The notes: a model not told the origin generated them from the letters alone. A DNA stretch of 64,000 bases from Psychrobacillus sp. OK032 (GCF_900111345.1 NZ_FOGY01000001.1:620001-684000); one strand, 5' to 3'. Positions 33,667-42,388 are shown, counted from the stretch's first letter. Translations and numbers: made by a program.

Positions 33667-34053
33667 TTAGTTTTCTTCTTTATCCATTTCATCAAAAACC
33701 TCTTTTGCTGTTCTGAAACTATCTATTGCTGCCGGCACTCCACAGTAAATAGCTGTCTGTAAAAATACTTCTTGAATTTCATCTTTCGTTAGACCATTGT
33801 TAATAGCCCCTCTTACATGTAGTTTTAACTCATGCGGTCTATTTAAAGCAGTAATCATTGCAAGATTTAACATACTTCTTGTTTTCTTTGGTAAGCCAGG
33901 TCTTGCCCAAATCTCTCCCCAACAATACTCTGTTACCAATTCTTGCATGGGCATATTAAAATCAGTTGCATTTTGAATTGAACTATCTACATACTCCGCT
34001 CCAAGTACGCTACGTCTTATTTCTAAGCCTATATCAAATTTTTCTTTGTTCAT
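33667..34053 (-). CDS. Carboxymuconolactone decarboxylase family protein
   Basis: A 128-residue AhpD/CMD-fold protein. ATDFNMPMQELVTEYCWGEI and WARPGLPKKTRSMLNLAMIT align with PcaC-type 4-carboxymuconolactone decarboxylases (GRPGLxxKTRSLLNLA), and ELKLHVRGAINNGLTKDEIQ is the conserved histidine segment. The CxxC of AhpD peroxidases is absent, so PcaC-like chemistry is more likely. In this island no protocatechuate genes are present; the real substrate is unknown. It is 22 bp downstream of the second MmgE/PrpD gene. Confidence 0.86.
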   Translation of the reverse strand: MNKEKFDIGLEIRRSVLGAEYVDSSIQNATDFNMPMQELVTEYCWGEIWARPGLPKKTRSMLNLAMITALNRPHELKLHVRGAINNGLTKDEIQEVFLQTAIYCGVPAAIDSFRTAKEVFDEMDKEEN

Positions 34054-34074
34054 GGATCATTCTCCTAACTCTTT

Positions 34075-35418
34075 TTATTTGGATGACACTTTGTTCTTTT
34101 GATTCATAAGGATCAACTCATCAATAGAAGGATACTCATCTAAATGTAAAAGGATTTTTGCCATACTATCTGAGCTAGATTTCCCTAAATTCTCTTCTAC
34201 GAGACTATTAAATTTAGTTAATAGCTCCCCTTCTACCATTGGATTTTGTATACTACCTTTTGCATGCTGTACTTTGTGCGTTATTTGGGATCCATCTTTT
34301 AAGATGGCTATCACTTCAACCTCTTCTTCTTTTATCGCTTCGTCTATCTTTATACTTATTTTCTTTTGCATTTCGATTATTTTTTCATCTTTCACTTTTT
34401 CATCCGTGTATTGCTTTTCACTAGCATCGCCATCTAAAAATGCAATGGCAGCTGTGAAATATACACTAAACTTTCCTTCTAATCCTGTTTTTGGTGTTTC
34501 TTTTCCAGTCAATTCAAGTACATAAGGATGAACTTTTAGCTCGATGGACTGAAGTTCTTCGGGTGAAACTCGTTCATGTAAATAAACGCATGCATCAATC
34601 GAAGGATGTAACACAATCCCACAAGCATATGGCTTAAAACTATTTTTCAATAGTTCCCAGTCTTCACCCCAGTTGACATTCACTTTTTCTAAATCATGCT
34701 CTGGTGCCAGTACACTTGCAAAGCCTCGTTTAGCTTCTAAAATCTTTTCAGAGCTTGTAAATCCTTTTTTCGCCAGTAATGCCGCTAGTAATCCATTTTG
34801 TGCAGCCTTTCCTGGATGGAATGGTTTAGTCATTGTCCCGAAAACTTCTCTTAAACCAGAAGATTGCGTCCCTGCAATTCCTAATGCCCATAGTAATTGT
34901 TCTTGATCCAATTTTAGGAGAATTCCCGCTGCAATAGCTGCACCAAAAACGCCTGTTGAACTCGTAATATGCCATCCTAATTGATAGTGACTTGGGTAAA
35001 CTGCATTAGCAATTCTTAACTCCGCTTCGCACCCTAATATAAATGCGTGCAATATTTCTTTTCCACTTAAACCTAAATGCTCTCCTAAAGCAAAAACTAC
35101 TGGAGCAACTGGACCACTTGGATGATGAATCGTATCTAAGTGCGTGTCGTCATAGTCGAAAATATGGGATGATGTTCCATTTATTAATGCCGCCATTAAT
35201 AAATCAACCTTTTCTTCCCTTCCAAAGATGGAAACTTGTTCCGCAGTTTTTAACTCTTTTGTTAACTCCAGTAATATATCAATAGAAGGATGGGTAGAAG
35301 CCCCAACTGCTACACCCATCCAATTTAACAAGCTTCTTTTCCCATGAAGTATTACTTCTTGTGGAATTTGATCATAGGAAGTCGATAAACAATGATCCAC
35401 TAAAGTTTTTGTTACCAT
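34075..35418 (-). CDS. MmgE/PrpD family protein (second copy)
   Basis: A 447-residue paralogue of 31970-33322. LINGTSSHIFDYDDTHLDTI is the active-site block, YPSHYQLGWHITSSTGVFGA the following helix pair. The CRHTH motif of the first copy is replaced by FKPYACGIVLHPSIDACVYL, so its substrate pocket differs. It lies 44 bp after the TRAP binding protein gene and before the PcaC-like gene, forming a binding protein-PrpD-CMD unit. The start at 35418 follows GGATGGAG. Presumably a dehydratase, decarboxylase or isomerase for the imported acid (inference). Confidence 0.87.
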   Translation of the reverse strand: MVTKTLVDHCLSTSYDQIPQEVILHGKRSLLNWMGVAVGASTHPSIDILLELTKELKTAEQVSIFGREEKVDLLMAALINGTSSHIFDYDDTHLDTIHHPSGPVAPVVFALGEHLGLSGKEILHAFILGCEAELRIANAVYPSHYQLGWHITSSTGVFGAAIAAGILLKLDQEQLLWALGIAGTQSSGLREVFGTMTKPFHPGKAAQNGLLAALLAKKGFTSSEKILEAKRGFASVLAPEHDLEKVNVNWGEDWELLKNSFKPYACGIVLHPSIDACVYLHERVSPEELQSIELKVHPYVLELTGKETPKTGLEGKFSVYFTAAIAFLDGDASEKQYTDEKVKDEKIIEMQKKISIKIDEAIKEEEVEVIAILKDGSQITHKVQHAKGSIQNPMVEGELLTKFNSLVEENLGKSSSDSMAKILLHLDEYPSIDELILMNQKNKVSSK

Positions 35419-35462
35419 TTTGCTCCATCCTTTTACTTGGCCCTATTTTCGGGTCGATTTAC

Positions 35463-36491
35463 TTATTCTCCTGCGTTTCTTGCAGCTTCAATAATATCCG
35501 CACCTATTTCATCCTCATATTCCGCATAAATAGGCTCTAAAACTTTTTTAAATTCTTCAATTTGCTCTGGTGTTAATTCAACAATTTCTACATTGCCTCT
35601 TTCTTTAATCTTTACAAGCGCTTGTTCATTTAGACTTTTTGCTTCAGCACGTGCCACCTCAGTACCAGCTGCTATTCCTGCTTCTACAAGTGCTTTTGTT
35701 GCTTCATTCATGCTGTCCCAAAATTTCGTATTCGTAAACACAGCATAATCTACGCGTGTATGGTTCATAACAGTCATATACTTTTGTACTTCATCGAATT
35801 TTTTTGATTCTATATTACTAAATGTGTTTTCTTGTCCATCTACTACCCCTTGATCAAGTGCAGTGTATAATTCTCCAAAAGGAATAGACTCAGAACCTGC
35901 TCCAAGTGCTGTATACATAGATTCTAATACTTGACCACCTTGCGTACGGAATTTTAGGCCCTTCAAATCAGCTGGTGTACTAATAGCATGTTTATTATTT
36001 GTTAAATGTTTCCCACCATTAGGCCACATAGATAACCCAAGAACACCATCGCCTTTAAGACTACTTAAAACTTCTTGTCCCTTTTCCCCATCCCAGAATG
36101 CAATTGCTTCTTCATCATTTGCGAACGCAAATGGAAGTGCAGGAACGTTGAATTGTGGATTGTTTCCAACGAATTTTGTTAAGTCAGGTGCGATAAATTG
36201 AATATTATTTGCTACTAAGTTTTGATATTCATCCTGATCTCCAAACAGTGAACTATTCGGATAGATTTCTACTTTAATCTTGCCGTCTGATTCTTTTTCA
36301 ATATATTCTTTCATAGCTAGTGCACCTTGATGCTTTGGTGTATTTTCCGCAACAACGTGCGCAAATTTAATAGTAAGTTCCTGAACTCCATCGCCACTTG
36401 CACCAGACACAGCTACTTTTTCATCACTTTGACAAGCTCCTAAAACGAATATGGATAGAACAAATAATAGAAATATAGATAACTTTTTCAC
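35463..36491 (-). CDS. dctP: TRAP transporter substrate-binding lipoprotein (DctP family)
   Basis: A 342-residue solute-binding protein. The signal peptide ends in the lipobox VLGACQS; the mature part has the TRAP-DctP order: LTIKFAHVVAENTPKHQGAL, KIKVEIYPNSSLFGDQDEYQ, LKGLKFRTQGGQVLESMYTA (the arginine that binds the substrate carboxylate) and IPFGELYTALDQGVVDGQEN. It captures an organic acid for the DctQM permease. The start is GTG at 36491 after AAGGGGG. It is divergent from dctQM, which is unusual. A cre-like palindrome lies 60 bp upstream. Confidence 0.92.
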   Translation of the reverse strand: MKKLSIFLLFVLSIFVLGACQSDEKVAVSGASGDGVQELTIKFAHVVAENTPKHQGALAMKEYIEKESDGKIKVEIYPNSSLFGDQDEYQNLVANNIQFIAPDLTKFVGNNPQFNVPALPFAFANDEEAIAFWDGEKGQEVLSSLKGDGVLGLSMWPNGGKHLTNNKHAISTPADLKGLKFRTQGGQVLESMYTALGAGSESIPFGELYTALDQGVVDGQENTFSNIESKKFDEVQKYMTVMNHTRVDYAVFTNTKFWDSMNEATKALVEAGIAAGTEVARAEAKSLNEQALVKIKERGNVEIVELTPEQIEEFKKVLEPIYAEYEDEIGADIIEAARNAGE

Positions 36492-36550
36492 AAAAATCCC
36501 CCTTAAATTTTTAATAAAAAGATAATAAATTCTAGTTTTGCATCTTTAGT

Positions 36551-36564
36551 TGAAAGGGCTTTCA
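36551..36564. promoter_or_regulatory. Candidate cre (CcpA) site upstream of dctP
   Basis: TGAAAGGGCTTTCA is a 14-bp palindrome that differs from the ideal TGAAAGCGCTTTCA cre at one base. It lies in the divergent dctP/dctQM promoter region, so carbon catabolite repression is likely. Confidence 0.5.
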
Positions 36565-36668
36565 CTTTAATAAAAGCAATTTCATTTTACTTCAGCACAC
36601 CACGCTTTCTTCTTAAACTTTTGTGAGGATTAAATAAGAGTTGTCTTACATGTTATGAATCTTGTTTA

Positions 36669-36678
36669 TTGGATACAA
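36669..36678. promoter_or_regulatory. Candidate GntR-type operator TTGGATACAA
   Basis: Inverted form of the box at 33637. Nearby TTTGGTAT occurs twice in direct orientation (about 36731 and 36749), and TGTAT-N5-ATACA overlaps the dctQ leader (36798-36812). Together they mark the 344-bp divergent gap as the main control region for the TRAP genes. Confidence 0.4.
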
Positions 36679-36835
36679 CTCAAGTAACAAATTATCACAA
36701 TAAAAAAACAATGTAAAGAAAAATTAAAATATTTGGTATATTCAGCAATTTGGTATTGTTTTTTGAATTACCCTATATTATTATTGGTTTGTGATCCTGT
36801 ATCCTAAATACAAGATTAATAAGGGAGGAATTTTA

Positions 36836-37333
36836 TTGAGAATATTAAACTTTATTGAAAGCGCTTTATCCGGACTTTTTTTCCTTGTAGGTATTGCCAT
36901 TAGCCTCTACTCCGTCTTCATGAGGTATGTAGTTGGGGCTTCCCAAAGCTGGGCAACAGAAGTTTATACGATGCTACTTGTATGGGCTATTTTCATAGGC
37001 TTCTCTACAGCTTTAAAAGATGATAGACATATTGCCATTGAATTTCTTTACGACAAATCGGGTCCGAAGATGAAGAGTTTCTGCCAAGTTATTACTTTTA
37101 TTATTGGGATTGGTTTTAGTATTTTTATCTTTTGGACAGGCTTAGAAATGGTTTTAGTAGCACATGCACAAGCTATTAAAACGATTGATCTTGGTTTTCC
37201 TATTTGGATTAATTACTTAATCATGCCGATCGCGGGGGCATTGTTATTTATTCGCTTCTGTGAGAAAGCATATAGATTTTTCGTTAAAAAAGAAGACGTT
37301 ACCGGCGGGAGTGATTTAGAATGGCAGCAATAA
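36836..37333 (+). CDS. dctQ: TRAP transporter small permease (DctQ)
   Basis: A 165-residue, four-helix membrane subunit. LRILNFIESALSGLFFLVGI, YVVGASQSWATEVYTMLLVW and AIFIGFSTALKDDRHIAIEF match DctQ, including the conserved W-(A/S)-x-E and FxG-x-x-x-A-x-x-D-x-H-I signature. TTG at 36836 is chosen as the start because GGGAGG lies 7 nt upstream; the longer frame from 36791 has no ribosome site. It overlaps dctM by 13 bp, implying coupled translation. Confidence 0.9.
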   Translation: MRILNFIESALSGLFFLVGIAISLYSVFMRYVVGASQSWATEVYTMLLVWAIFIGFSTALKDDRHIAIEFLYDKSGPKMKSFCQVITFIIGIGFSIFIFWTGLEMVLVAHAQAIKTIDLGFPIWINYLIMPIAGALLFIRFCEKAYRFFVKKEDVTGGSDLEWQQ

Positions 37334-38586
37334 TCGTCATTGTTTTATTGTTTGTGTTAGCTTTTTTAAGAGTCCCTATCGCGATAAGCCTAGTAGTCTC
37401 CAGTATTACTGGTCTATTTTTAGTAGACTTCTCGCTTAACACAGTTATCCAAAAAATGTTTACCGGCGTGAATAGTACTACGTTAATGGCCATCCCTGGT
37501 TTTGTGTTCGCGGGATTAATAATGGCTAAGGGTGGAATCTCCAAATATCTGATCGAATGTATTAAAACTTGGGTAGGTCATACAAAGGGGGGCTTATCTG
37601 TCGTTGCTGTTCTAGCATGTATGGTTTTTGCTGCGATTTCTGGATCGAGCCCCGCTACAGCGGCCGCTATTGGAGCAATTATGATCCCAATGATGGTGAA
37701 AGCTGGATATGATAAGAATTACGCAATGGGATTAGTAGCAGCAGCCGGAACACTTGGAATTTTAATTCCGCCTTCTATCCCGCTTATTCTTTATAGTTCT
37801 GTTTCAGAAGAATCTACTGGGAAATTATTTTCAGCAGGTATTTTACCAGGAATTTTGCTCGGCCTTGCCTTAATGGTGTATGCAGTAATCGTGGCACATC
37901 GAAAAGGCTATGGCGGAATGGAAAAAGTACCTTTAAATGAGCGTTGGAGACCAACTTTAAAAGCGGTATGGGGGCTAGTAATGCCTGTCCTTATATTAGG
38001 GGCAATTTATAGTGGAGTTGTTACACCGACAGAAGCATCATTTCTAGCTTGTCTATACTCTATAGTTGTATCCATTTTTATTTACAGAGAATTAGATTGG
38101 GCTAAATTTAAGCAAATACTAACAGAATCTGTTACTACTACATCAATGATTTTCTTAATTATTGCTTCTGCGCTTATACTAGGAATGTTCTTAACAACAG
38201 AACAAATTCCACAAGAGTTCGCTTCTTGGGTGAGTGATAGTGGATTTAATAAATGGACGTTTTTGATTATCATTAGTATTGTATTCTTTATTCTTGGAAT
38301 GTTCTTAGAGCCAACTGCAATAATACTAATCACGCTTCCAATATTATTGCCAATTATTACAGCTTTGGATATAAACGTAATCCATTTTGCAATCATCATG
38401 GTAGTAAATATGGAACTCGGTATGATTACACCGCCTGTCGGACTCAATTTGTTCGTCGTCAGTGCCATCGCAGAGGAAAAAGTCGATCGTGTAATCAGAG
38501 GTGTAGTACCATTTTTCGCCATCTTCGCGATTGTACTTGTGATTATTATTATTTTCCCTGAAATATCATTATTTCTTACAAGGTGA
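37321..38586 (+). CDS. dctM: TRAP transporter large permease (DctM)
   Basis: A 421-residue, roughly 12-helix transport subunit. AAISGSSPATAAAIGAIMIP and GTLGILIPPSIPLILYSSVS are the first DctM signature pair, GVVTPTEASFLACLYSIVVS and GMITPPVGLNLFVVSAIAEE the second. With DctQ and the DctP protein it drives Na+-dependent uptake of an organic acid. It ends the rightward pair and is followed by a terminator. A fragment of a different dctM-like gene survives at 5352-5528. Confidence 0.93.
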   Translation: MAAIIVIVLLFVLAFLRVPIAISLVVSSITGLFLVDFSLNTVIQKMFTGVNSTTLMAIPGFVFAGLIMAKGGISKYLIECIKTWVGHTKGGLSVVAVLACMVFAAISGSSPATAAAIGAIMIPMMVKAGYDKNYAMGLVAAAGTLGILIPPSIPLILYSSVSEESTGKLFSAGILPGILLGLALMVYAVIVAHRKGYGGMEKVPLNERWRPTLKAVWGLVMPVLILGAIYSGVVTPTEASFLACLYSIVVSIFIYRELDWAKFKQILTESVTTTSMIFLIIASALILGMFLTTEQIPQEFASWVSDSGFNKWTFLIIISIVFFILGMFLEPTAIILITLPILLPIITALDINVIHFAIIMVVNMELGMITPPVGLNLFVVSAIAEEKVDRVIRGVVPFFAIFAIVLVIIIIFPEISLFLTR

Positions 38587-38594
38587 GGGATTTT

Positions 38595-38640
38595 AAGATA
38601 GGCTGGTTGTGGCTGACGTCATGATCAGTCTATCTTTTTT
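38595..38640 (+). terminator. Terminator of dctQM
   Basis: AAGATAGGCTG and CAGTCTATCTT pair across a 20-nt loop, followed by T6. It begins 9 bp after the dctM stop. Confidence 0.8.
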
Positions 38641-38792
38641 AGGGACTCTTATTGCGTTTGTCTGTCCGTCTCCCTCATTCTACAGCAGGAAAAGGTTAAG
38701 ATCTTTTTGGACATAAGTAGAATAGATGTTTTCAAACCTTGTAAAGAAGAGGCCAGTCTAAGAAGGCAACGTCGTCGTGCTCCTGCGCAAAA

Positions 38793-39046
38793 TGATTGCA
38801 GTGAAAGGTGGCGACTCCAGCGGAGGCCAACAGGATGTTGGTCACGAAGGCGTTGAGGCCCACAGGACGTGGGTCATGCAATTGTTGCCGCAGGACGCGG
38901 CGAACTTAGATTGCCTTCCTTTTATTGTGGCGCACTTAGCTTTCGTTCCTCTGGTGAGACAGATGAATCTTCACAACGTACGCGCAAGCGGCGGTGATGG
39001 TTCATCGCTCGCCCCGCGGAAAGCGTCCGCCTGTAACGGAAATCAA
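38793..39046. repeat. Composite repeat: inverted family A element with family B-like modules inside
   Basis: The ends are family A in reverse orientation: TGATTGCAGTGAAAGGTGGC at the left and GTCCGCCTGTAACGGAAATC at the right. The interior has GGCCAACAGGATGTTGGTCA and GTTGCCGCAGGACGCGGCGA, the two hairpin modules of family B, plus the GTGATGGTTCATCGCTCGCC arm of full family A copies. At 254 bp it is the longest copy and shows the two families share parts. Confidence 0.75.
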
Positions 39047-39122
39047 CTGTATTATGGAATCGACCTTTTATCTAAAATAGCTGAAACACTGGGTTCATAG
39101 AACGGAAAATTATTTACTTCCT

Positions 39123-39173
39123 AAAAAAAGCCAAGAACCATTGGATTCCTGAGATCCTCGGTTCTTGGCTTTG
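39123..39173 (-). terminator. Terminator of the peroxiredoxin operon
   Basis: AAGCCAAGAACC and GGTTCTTGGCTT form a 12-bp stem with a 20-nt loop, followed by a T-run on the minus strand. Confidence 0.88.
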
Positions 39174-39184
39174 CATTTTGTTAC

Positions 39185-39643
39185 TTATTCTGATGCATTA
39201 CGCATTTCGTCTAGTACGCGATTTACGCGTTTTTCTAGCATTTTCATCCCACTACCGCCTGCTTGGAAATGGCGAAGTTGGCCGTCTTTGTCGAATACGT
39301 AATAAGCTGGTACGTATTGGTTGTCAAAAGCGTCAGTTAACTTCATTTCACTATCAACGTAAATAGATTGAGAGATATCGTGTTCTGCAGCAATTTTTTT
39401 AATTTCTTCTAAGTCCACGTCTTTTTCGGAACGTGGCATATGCACTGCAACAACATTTAACTCCTCTTTATACTGATCACGGAATTCGTTTACATTTGGC
39501 ATTGCTTCTTTACATAGTCCGCAGCTTACAGACCAGAAGTGGATTAATGTAGGTTTTTCGCCAACTAGGTCGCTAGTGGATACTTCTCCATTTAACCATG
39601 TTGTAGCGCCTGTTAATTCTGGCATTGGTGTACGTAATTTCAT
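39185..39643 (-). CDS. TlpA/ResA-like thioredoxin-fold protein
   Basis: A 152-residue redoxin-domain protein. GEKPTLIHFWSVSCGLCKEA holds a CGLC redox pair (about Cys41 and Cys44), and AFDNQYVPAYYVFDKDGQLR has the cis-proline loop (VPAY). There is no signal peptide or membrane anchor, unlike ResA, so it is probably cytoplasmic. It is encoded 25 bp after the 2-Cys peroxiredoxin and may recycle it. The start at 39643 follows GGAGGAG. Confidence 0.86.
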   Translation of the reverse strand: MKLRTPMPELTGATTWLNGEVSTSDLVGEKPTLIHFWSVSCGLCKEAMPNVNEFRDQYKEELNVVAVHMPRSEKDVDLEEIKKIAAEHDISQSIYVDSEMKLTDAFDNQYVPAYYVFDKDGQLRHFQAGGSGMKMLEKRVNRVLDEMRNASE

Positions 39644-39668
39644 CTGAAACTCCTCCGTTTACTTAAGC

Positions 39669-40211
39669 TTAAAGTGTTTTTTGGCCTGGACGCCAGTTTG
39701 CTGGGCAAAGACCACCAGTTTGAAGTGCTTGAAGTACGCGTAGTGTTTCATCTACATCACGCCCGATATTGTTATGGAAAACTGTTTGGTATTGAAGTTC
39801 GCCTTCCGGGTTGATGATGAATAGTCCGCGAAGTGCAACACCTTCTTCTTCGATTAACACACCGTATTCACGTGCAACTACGTGGTTTGTATCTGCAGCA
39901 AGTGGGTATTTTAATTCTCCTAGGCCATTGTCTTCACGAGCTGTGTTGATCCAAGCTAAATGTGTATGAATAGTATCTGTAGATACTCCGATAACTTCTG
40001 CATCTAAATCTTCGAATTCATCATAGCGATCAGACATTGCTGTGATTTCAGTAGGACATACAAAAGTGAAATCCATTGGATAGAAGAATAATACTGTCCA
40101 TTTATCTTGTTCCATAATTTCTTCTAAGTTTACTTTACCGAAAGACTTGTCCGCTAATACCGCTTCCATTGTAAATCTTGGTGCTTGTTTTCCAACCATG
40201 CGTTCTGCCAT
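39669..40211 (-). CDS. 2-Cys peroxiredoxin (AhpC/Prx1 type)
   Basis: Thiol peroxidase of 180 residues that reduces H2O2 and organic peroxides. The peroxidatic cysteine (about residue 52) is in YPMDFTFVCPTEITAMSDRY and the resolving cysteine (about 169) in LCPANWRPGQKTL. The GGLG/YF helix typical of eukaryotic sensitive enzymes is not present. ATG at 40211 (MAERMVGKQAP) follows GGAGG; five more codons are open upstream without a site. Co-transcribed with the TlpA-like gene; upstream 40212-40380 shows no PerR box that I can defend. Confidence 0.93.
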   Translation of the reverse strand: MAERMVGKQAPRFTMEAVLADKSFGKVNLEEIMEQDKWTVLFFYPMDFTFVCPTEITAMSDRYDEFEDLDAEVIGVSTDTIHTHLAWINTAREDNGLGELKYPLAADTNHVVAREYGVLIEEEGVALRGLFIINPEGELQYQTVFHNNIGRDVDETLRVLQALQTGGLCPANWRPGQKTL

Positions 40212-40380
40212 GTAAATAACCTCCATTTAAATCTATTAAATATAGTACTCTCATTCTAAAGATAGCAAATTGTTCCTCACAAATCAATTTACCATACTCG
40301 TTTTTTGTCGAAATAGCCTGTTAATTGTCAGTTGTGTGACAATATATAAAGAGAAAATAATATTTACTCGATTATTGGGG

Positions 40381-40478
40381 AAGGCGGCAATTCTAGAGGG
40401 ATGGGAGTGAGACAGATGTGTCATCACAATGTACGCGGGCTGCGGTGATGGCTCATTACTGCCCCAGCGGAAATCAAC
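40381..40478. repeat. Family A repeat, degenerate inverted copy
   Basis: AAGGCGGCAATTCTAGAGG at the left, then GTGAGACAGATGTGTCATCA, a GTACGCGGGCTGCGGTGATG arm and the right end AGCGGAAATCAAC. It has lost part of both termini relative to 38793-39046. Confidence 0.65.
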
Positions 40479-40563
40479 CGTTTTATTTGAATCTATCTTT
40501 TCCTTCAAAATAGCTGAAACTCCGGATTTATGGAACGGACTATTATATCTTTCTTATCTTTTG

Positions 40564-40618
40564 AAAAAAGCTATGTCATAAAAGGACTGCTTTCCTCCCT
40601 TTGTGACATAGCTTTTTA
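40564..40618 (-). terminator. Terminator of the epimerase-like gene
   Basis: AAAAAAGCTATGTCA and TGACATAGCTTTTT make a stem of about 14 bp; U-rich on the minus strand. Confidence 0.85.
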
Positions 40619-40656
40619 ATTATTAGAATAATAACCGCTAATTCCGGTAAATTCTA

Positions 40657-41547
40657 TCACTCTTTATTAGACTCCAAAATATCTCCAATGAGTACAGGTA
40701 GCCATTCATTTAAGTCTCTAAATTGGAAACCTAAATTCCTAGCCTTTTCATTGTTCATTAGCCATGATTCGGAAATATTGAAAGGCGAAGTATTTGTTTC
40801 ATTTGGCGTAGCAGTAATGATTGTGGAAGTTTGTGACTTTTCTTCTATAGTAGTGATCATGTCGCTTAATTTCACACTTCCATTAGATAAAGCATTAATT
40901 GGTCCAGTGAAGTCTGAAAGACCAATCCAAGCTAGGAATTTCCCTGCTTCTTCTTCCGTAATAAAATCAATCGATGCTTCTGGATTTACTAAGTGTATCT
41001 CCTCTTGATTTACTATTTTTTCAATATGAAAATGGAGTCTTTTCGTATAGTCGTTCAAGCCCAAAACGATTGGAAATCTCACTGCTACAACAGGAAATGA
41101 TGCCTTTTGAAAAAATACAGCTTCCGCTTGTCGTTTTCCTTCGTTATATGTGAAGTCCTCTTTTGGTCCTTGAATAATATTGTGTTCAAAAGGATTAAAG
41201 TCTTCTTCGACGTATCCTACTGTCCTATTTCCATTATCATAGACGGACTTGGAGGAAGTAAATACATATTTCTTCGCATTGTCTCTAAACACTTCAATCG
41301 CTTCCATTGCTTCCTGAGAGGAATAACAAATTTGGTCGAAAACTATATCCCATGTTTCATTGCCGCATCGTTCCTTAAGTTCCCCAACATTCAATCGATC
41401 AACAGTGATTCTATTCACGCGTGTTGAAAAAGGATCTTGCGTTTTGCCTCTTGTCGCAATAGTTACTTCAAAACCTTTCGCTAGCAATGTTTCTACTAAA
41501 TGTACTCCAAAAAATCTTGTGCCCCCTATTACTAATGCTTTTCTCAT
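40657..41547 (-). CDS. NAD-dependent epimerase/dehydratase family protein (extended SDR)
   Basis: A 296-residue extended short-chain dehydrogenase-like protein. ALVIGGTRFFGVHLVETLLA is an atypical GGTRFxG dinucleotide loop seen in isoflavone reductase/mRNA-binding-type SDRs. KKYVFTSSKSVYDNGNRTVG contains a Ser-Tyr pair, with the expected lysine in YNEGKRQAEAVF. The usual epimerase YxxxK is thus YNEGK. The substrate is unknown; a sugar nucleotide or similar is possible. It is monocistronic, closed by a strong terminator. Confidence 0.85.
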   Translation of the reverse strand: MRKALVIGGTRFFGVHLVETLLAKGFEVTIATRGKTQDPFSTRVNRITVDRLNVGELKERCGNETWDIVFDQICYSSQEAMEAIEVFRDNAKKYVFTSSKSVYDNGNRTVGYVEEDFNPFEHNIIQGPKEDFTYNEGKRQAEAVFFQKASFPVVAVRFPIVLGLNDYTKRLHFHIEKIVNQEEIHLVNPEASIDFITEEEAGKFLAWIGLSDFTGPINALSNGSVKLSDMITTIEEKSQTSTIITATPNETNTSPFNISESWLMNNEKARNLGFQFRDLNEWLPVLIGDILESNKE

Positions 41548-41765
41548 TTGTTTATCCCCTTTGCTATTATTACTTTAATTATCAACATGATCGTTTTACG
41601 ATTTTATTAAGAATCATACTGTTATCATAACGCTATTATTCTTGTAAAAACAACGCTGGCCAACTAAATTTCTTAGTGGACATAATGAATATATTCGGTA
41701 ATAAAAAGATTTATCTGGACACAATTATTTCTATTCGGTCATTCGTAAAAATCTATAAAAAGGAC

Positions 41766-42233
41766 CTACAACAAGTTCTTTTTATTAAACTCTTTCCATA
41801 ACCTCATAGGATTCTCCATTCCTTCTTCCAACTCCATACAAACCATAGGCAATAATCTCTCTTCTGGTTGCTTCTGTAAGTCCTCATAAATAACCGCCGA
41901 TTTTCCAAGACCAACACTTTTTGCCTCTTCTAAACTTGCACAATAATAAACCCTCTCTACTCCAGCAAAATTCATCGCTGCAAAACACATGGGGCAAGGA
42001 AATCCACTAGCATACATCGTCATTCCAGTTAGATCATTCGTTTGTAATTGTTCCTGCGCTCGACGAATAGCCAGTAACTCAGCGTGCCCACTAATGTCAT
42101 GCTTAATATGTAGCTCATTAACCCCTTCGGCAATTACCTCTCCGTCTTTTACAAGAACTGCTCCAAAAGGTTGACCTCCTTCTTTCACATTTTCAATAGC
42201 CAATTCAATCGCTTTTTTCAAAAAGTTATCCAT
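41766..42233 (-). CDS. Nucleoside/guanine deaminase family protein (cytidine deaminase-like fold)
   Basis: A 155-residue zinc deaminase. The metal site is HAELLAIRRA (His50, catalytic Glu52) plus GFPCPMCFAAMNFA (Cys80, Cys83). Both the size and the N-terminal FLKKAIELAIENVKEGGQPF fit the GuaD/TadA branch; the absence of the TadA RNA-binding C-terminus points to guanine or another free base or nucleoside. Single gene; no purine catabolic neighbours, so specificity is open. Confidence 0.87.
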   Translation of the reverse strand: MDNFLKKAIELAIENVKEGGQPFGAVLVKDGEVIAEGVNELHIKHDISGHAELLAIRRAQEQLQTNDLTGMTMYASGFPCPMCFAAMNFAGVERVYYCASLEEAKSVGLGKSAVIYEDLQKQPEERLLPMVCMELEEGMENPMRLWKEFNKKNLL

Positions 42234-42388
42234 GCTCAGTCTCCTCTCTTTGAAAATATACTATCATAACTTCCTATTAAGAAGTCACGTCAACGATATA
42301 TGCTGTTAGATTGGAAAATTTCTGCTTATTTACCTTGGGCAATTATCAGTAAATTCGTTAGCGGTATGTAGCATCACTTTTAGATGCT

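Noticed and set aside
31970-35418. Methylcitrate cycle operon (prpBCD)
   Set aside because: Two MmgE/PrpD proteins occur, but there is no methylcitrate synthase or methylisocitrate lyase; the CitE-like protein lacks PrpB motifs.
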